From assembly GCA_937892395.1 (NCBI GenBank), contig CALAGJ010000009.1:1-5973 (forward strand): DNA of 5,973 bases, given 5' to 3'. The DNA is from an uncultured Parafilimonas sp. (lineage in GTDB: Bacteria; Bacteroidota; Bacteroidia; Chitinophagales; Chitinophagaceae). Below the pieces are notes generated by a model. That model did no database searches and was not told the origin of the DNA. It saw nothing but the letters and a program-made list of their open reading frames with translations. This document shows positions 5,774-5,973 of this stretch, one piece after another. Every line of letters starts with the position of its first letter. The first letter of the stretch is position 1. The position numbers were made by a program, and so were the translations under genes.

Positions 5774-5802
5774 AGTGCGCAAGATATATCCTTTGCGTGC
5801 AC
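5774..5802. promoter_or_regulatory. Imperfect inverted repeat upstream of purN
   Basis: AGTGCGCAA (left) and TTGCGTGCACA (right) mirror each other as GTGCGCAA against TTGC-GT-GCAC, with two extra bases in the right arm, around a central GATATATCCT. It lies 15-43 nt upstream of the purN ATG, where an operator or a 5'-leader stem could be. The imperfect match and lack of a known family motif keep this tentative. Confidence 0.3.
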
Positions 5803-5973
5803 AGTTGAAATAAGTATAGAATACATTGTTTTTATAGAGAATGTGCTCTACAGCCATTTACTGCTTATCTATTTTACGATAAACGAAACAATTTTTATGA
5901 ATTCCATAATTCTATCAAATCAGCCCTACCAAAGGCTTTGAAGGCAAACCTGTTGAACAACAATGCCTAGATC

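Noticed and set aside
5690..5941. Plus-strand open frame overlapping the purN start and the spacer.
   Set aside because: Its first part is antisense to the conserved purN N-terminus, the rest is AT-rich and no domain is recognisable.
5910..5972. Plus-strand open frame reading QISPTKGFEGKPVEQQCLD at the right edge, and a competing minus-strand frame ending at 5915 (TGLPSKPLVGLI before the stop).
   Set aside because: Only about 20 codons are visible, neither frame has a start in view, and both look protein-like at once. The window ends before either can be judged.
1..5973. CRISPR array, tRNA, rRNA, insertion sequence or prophage features.
   Set aside because: I found no spaced direct repeats, no cloverleaf-like sequence, no transposase or integrase frame and no terminal inverted repeats flanking a gene.

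Overview
The window looks like AT-rich chromosomal DNA from a member of the Bacteroidota, most likely a Chitinophagaceae-like lineage. The evidence is the phylum-typical HU protein (IPEHYIPAFKPAKEF block), a 31-residue basic COX24/AURKAIP1-type protein, an RNase G/E of the Bacteroidota type, a secreted dienelactone-hydrolase-like enzyme, and few Shine-Dalgarno sequences. The genus is inference only. Most of the window is ordinary core-genome content, and I see no defence, CRISPR or mobile system.

Layout. On the minus strand, read right to left, is a probable information-processing cluster: HU/IHF-type DNA-binding protein (2212-1922), a membrane-anchored TPR protein 22 nt downstream (1899-1063, GTG start), a 31-aa basic protein resembling mitochondrial mS38 and mycobacterial bS22 (1021-926), and the N-terminal half of ribonuclease G/E (747 to beyond position 1, GTG start). 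A strong 10-bp hairpin and a leader of about 180 nt separate the small gene from rng. rng has one of the few clear Shine-Dalgarno sequences in the window.

Upstream of HU lies a gene-poor stretch (2213-2713) with one orphan 80-aa minus-strand reading frame of unknown function. On the plus strand follow an APC-superfamily amino-acid-type permease (2714-4048) and a secreted dienelactone hydrolase family protein (4120-4959). The latter ends at a textbook stem-loop plus T-tract terminator that is symmetric enough to act in both directions.

A 189-nt non-coding stretch with several inverted repeats separates it from the convergent purN gene (5759-5196, minus; GAR formyltransferase of purine biosynthesis). 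The last 214 nt (5760-5973) hold the purN upstream region with an imperfect inverted repeat, and no gene I can identify.

Most worth a second look: the tiny mS38/bS22-like gene, which gene callers easily miss; the hairpin and Shine-Dalgarno leader of rng; the overlapping alternative hairpins at the terminator of the hydrolase gene; and the orphan ORF region beside HU.
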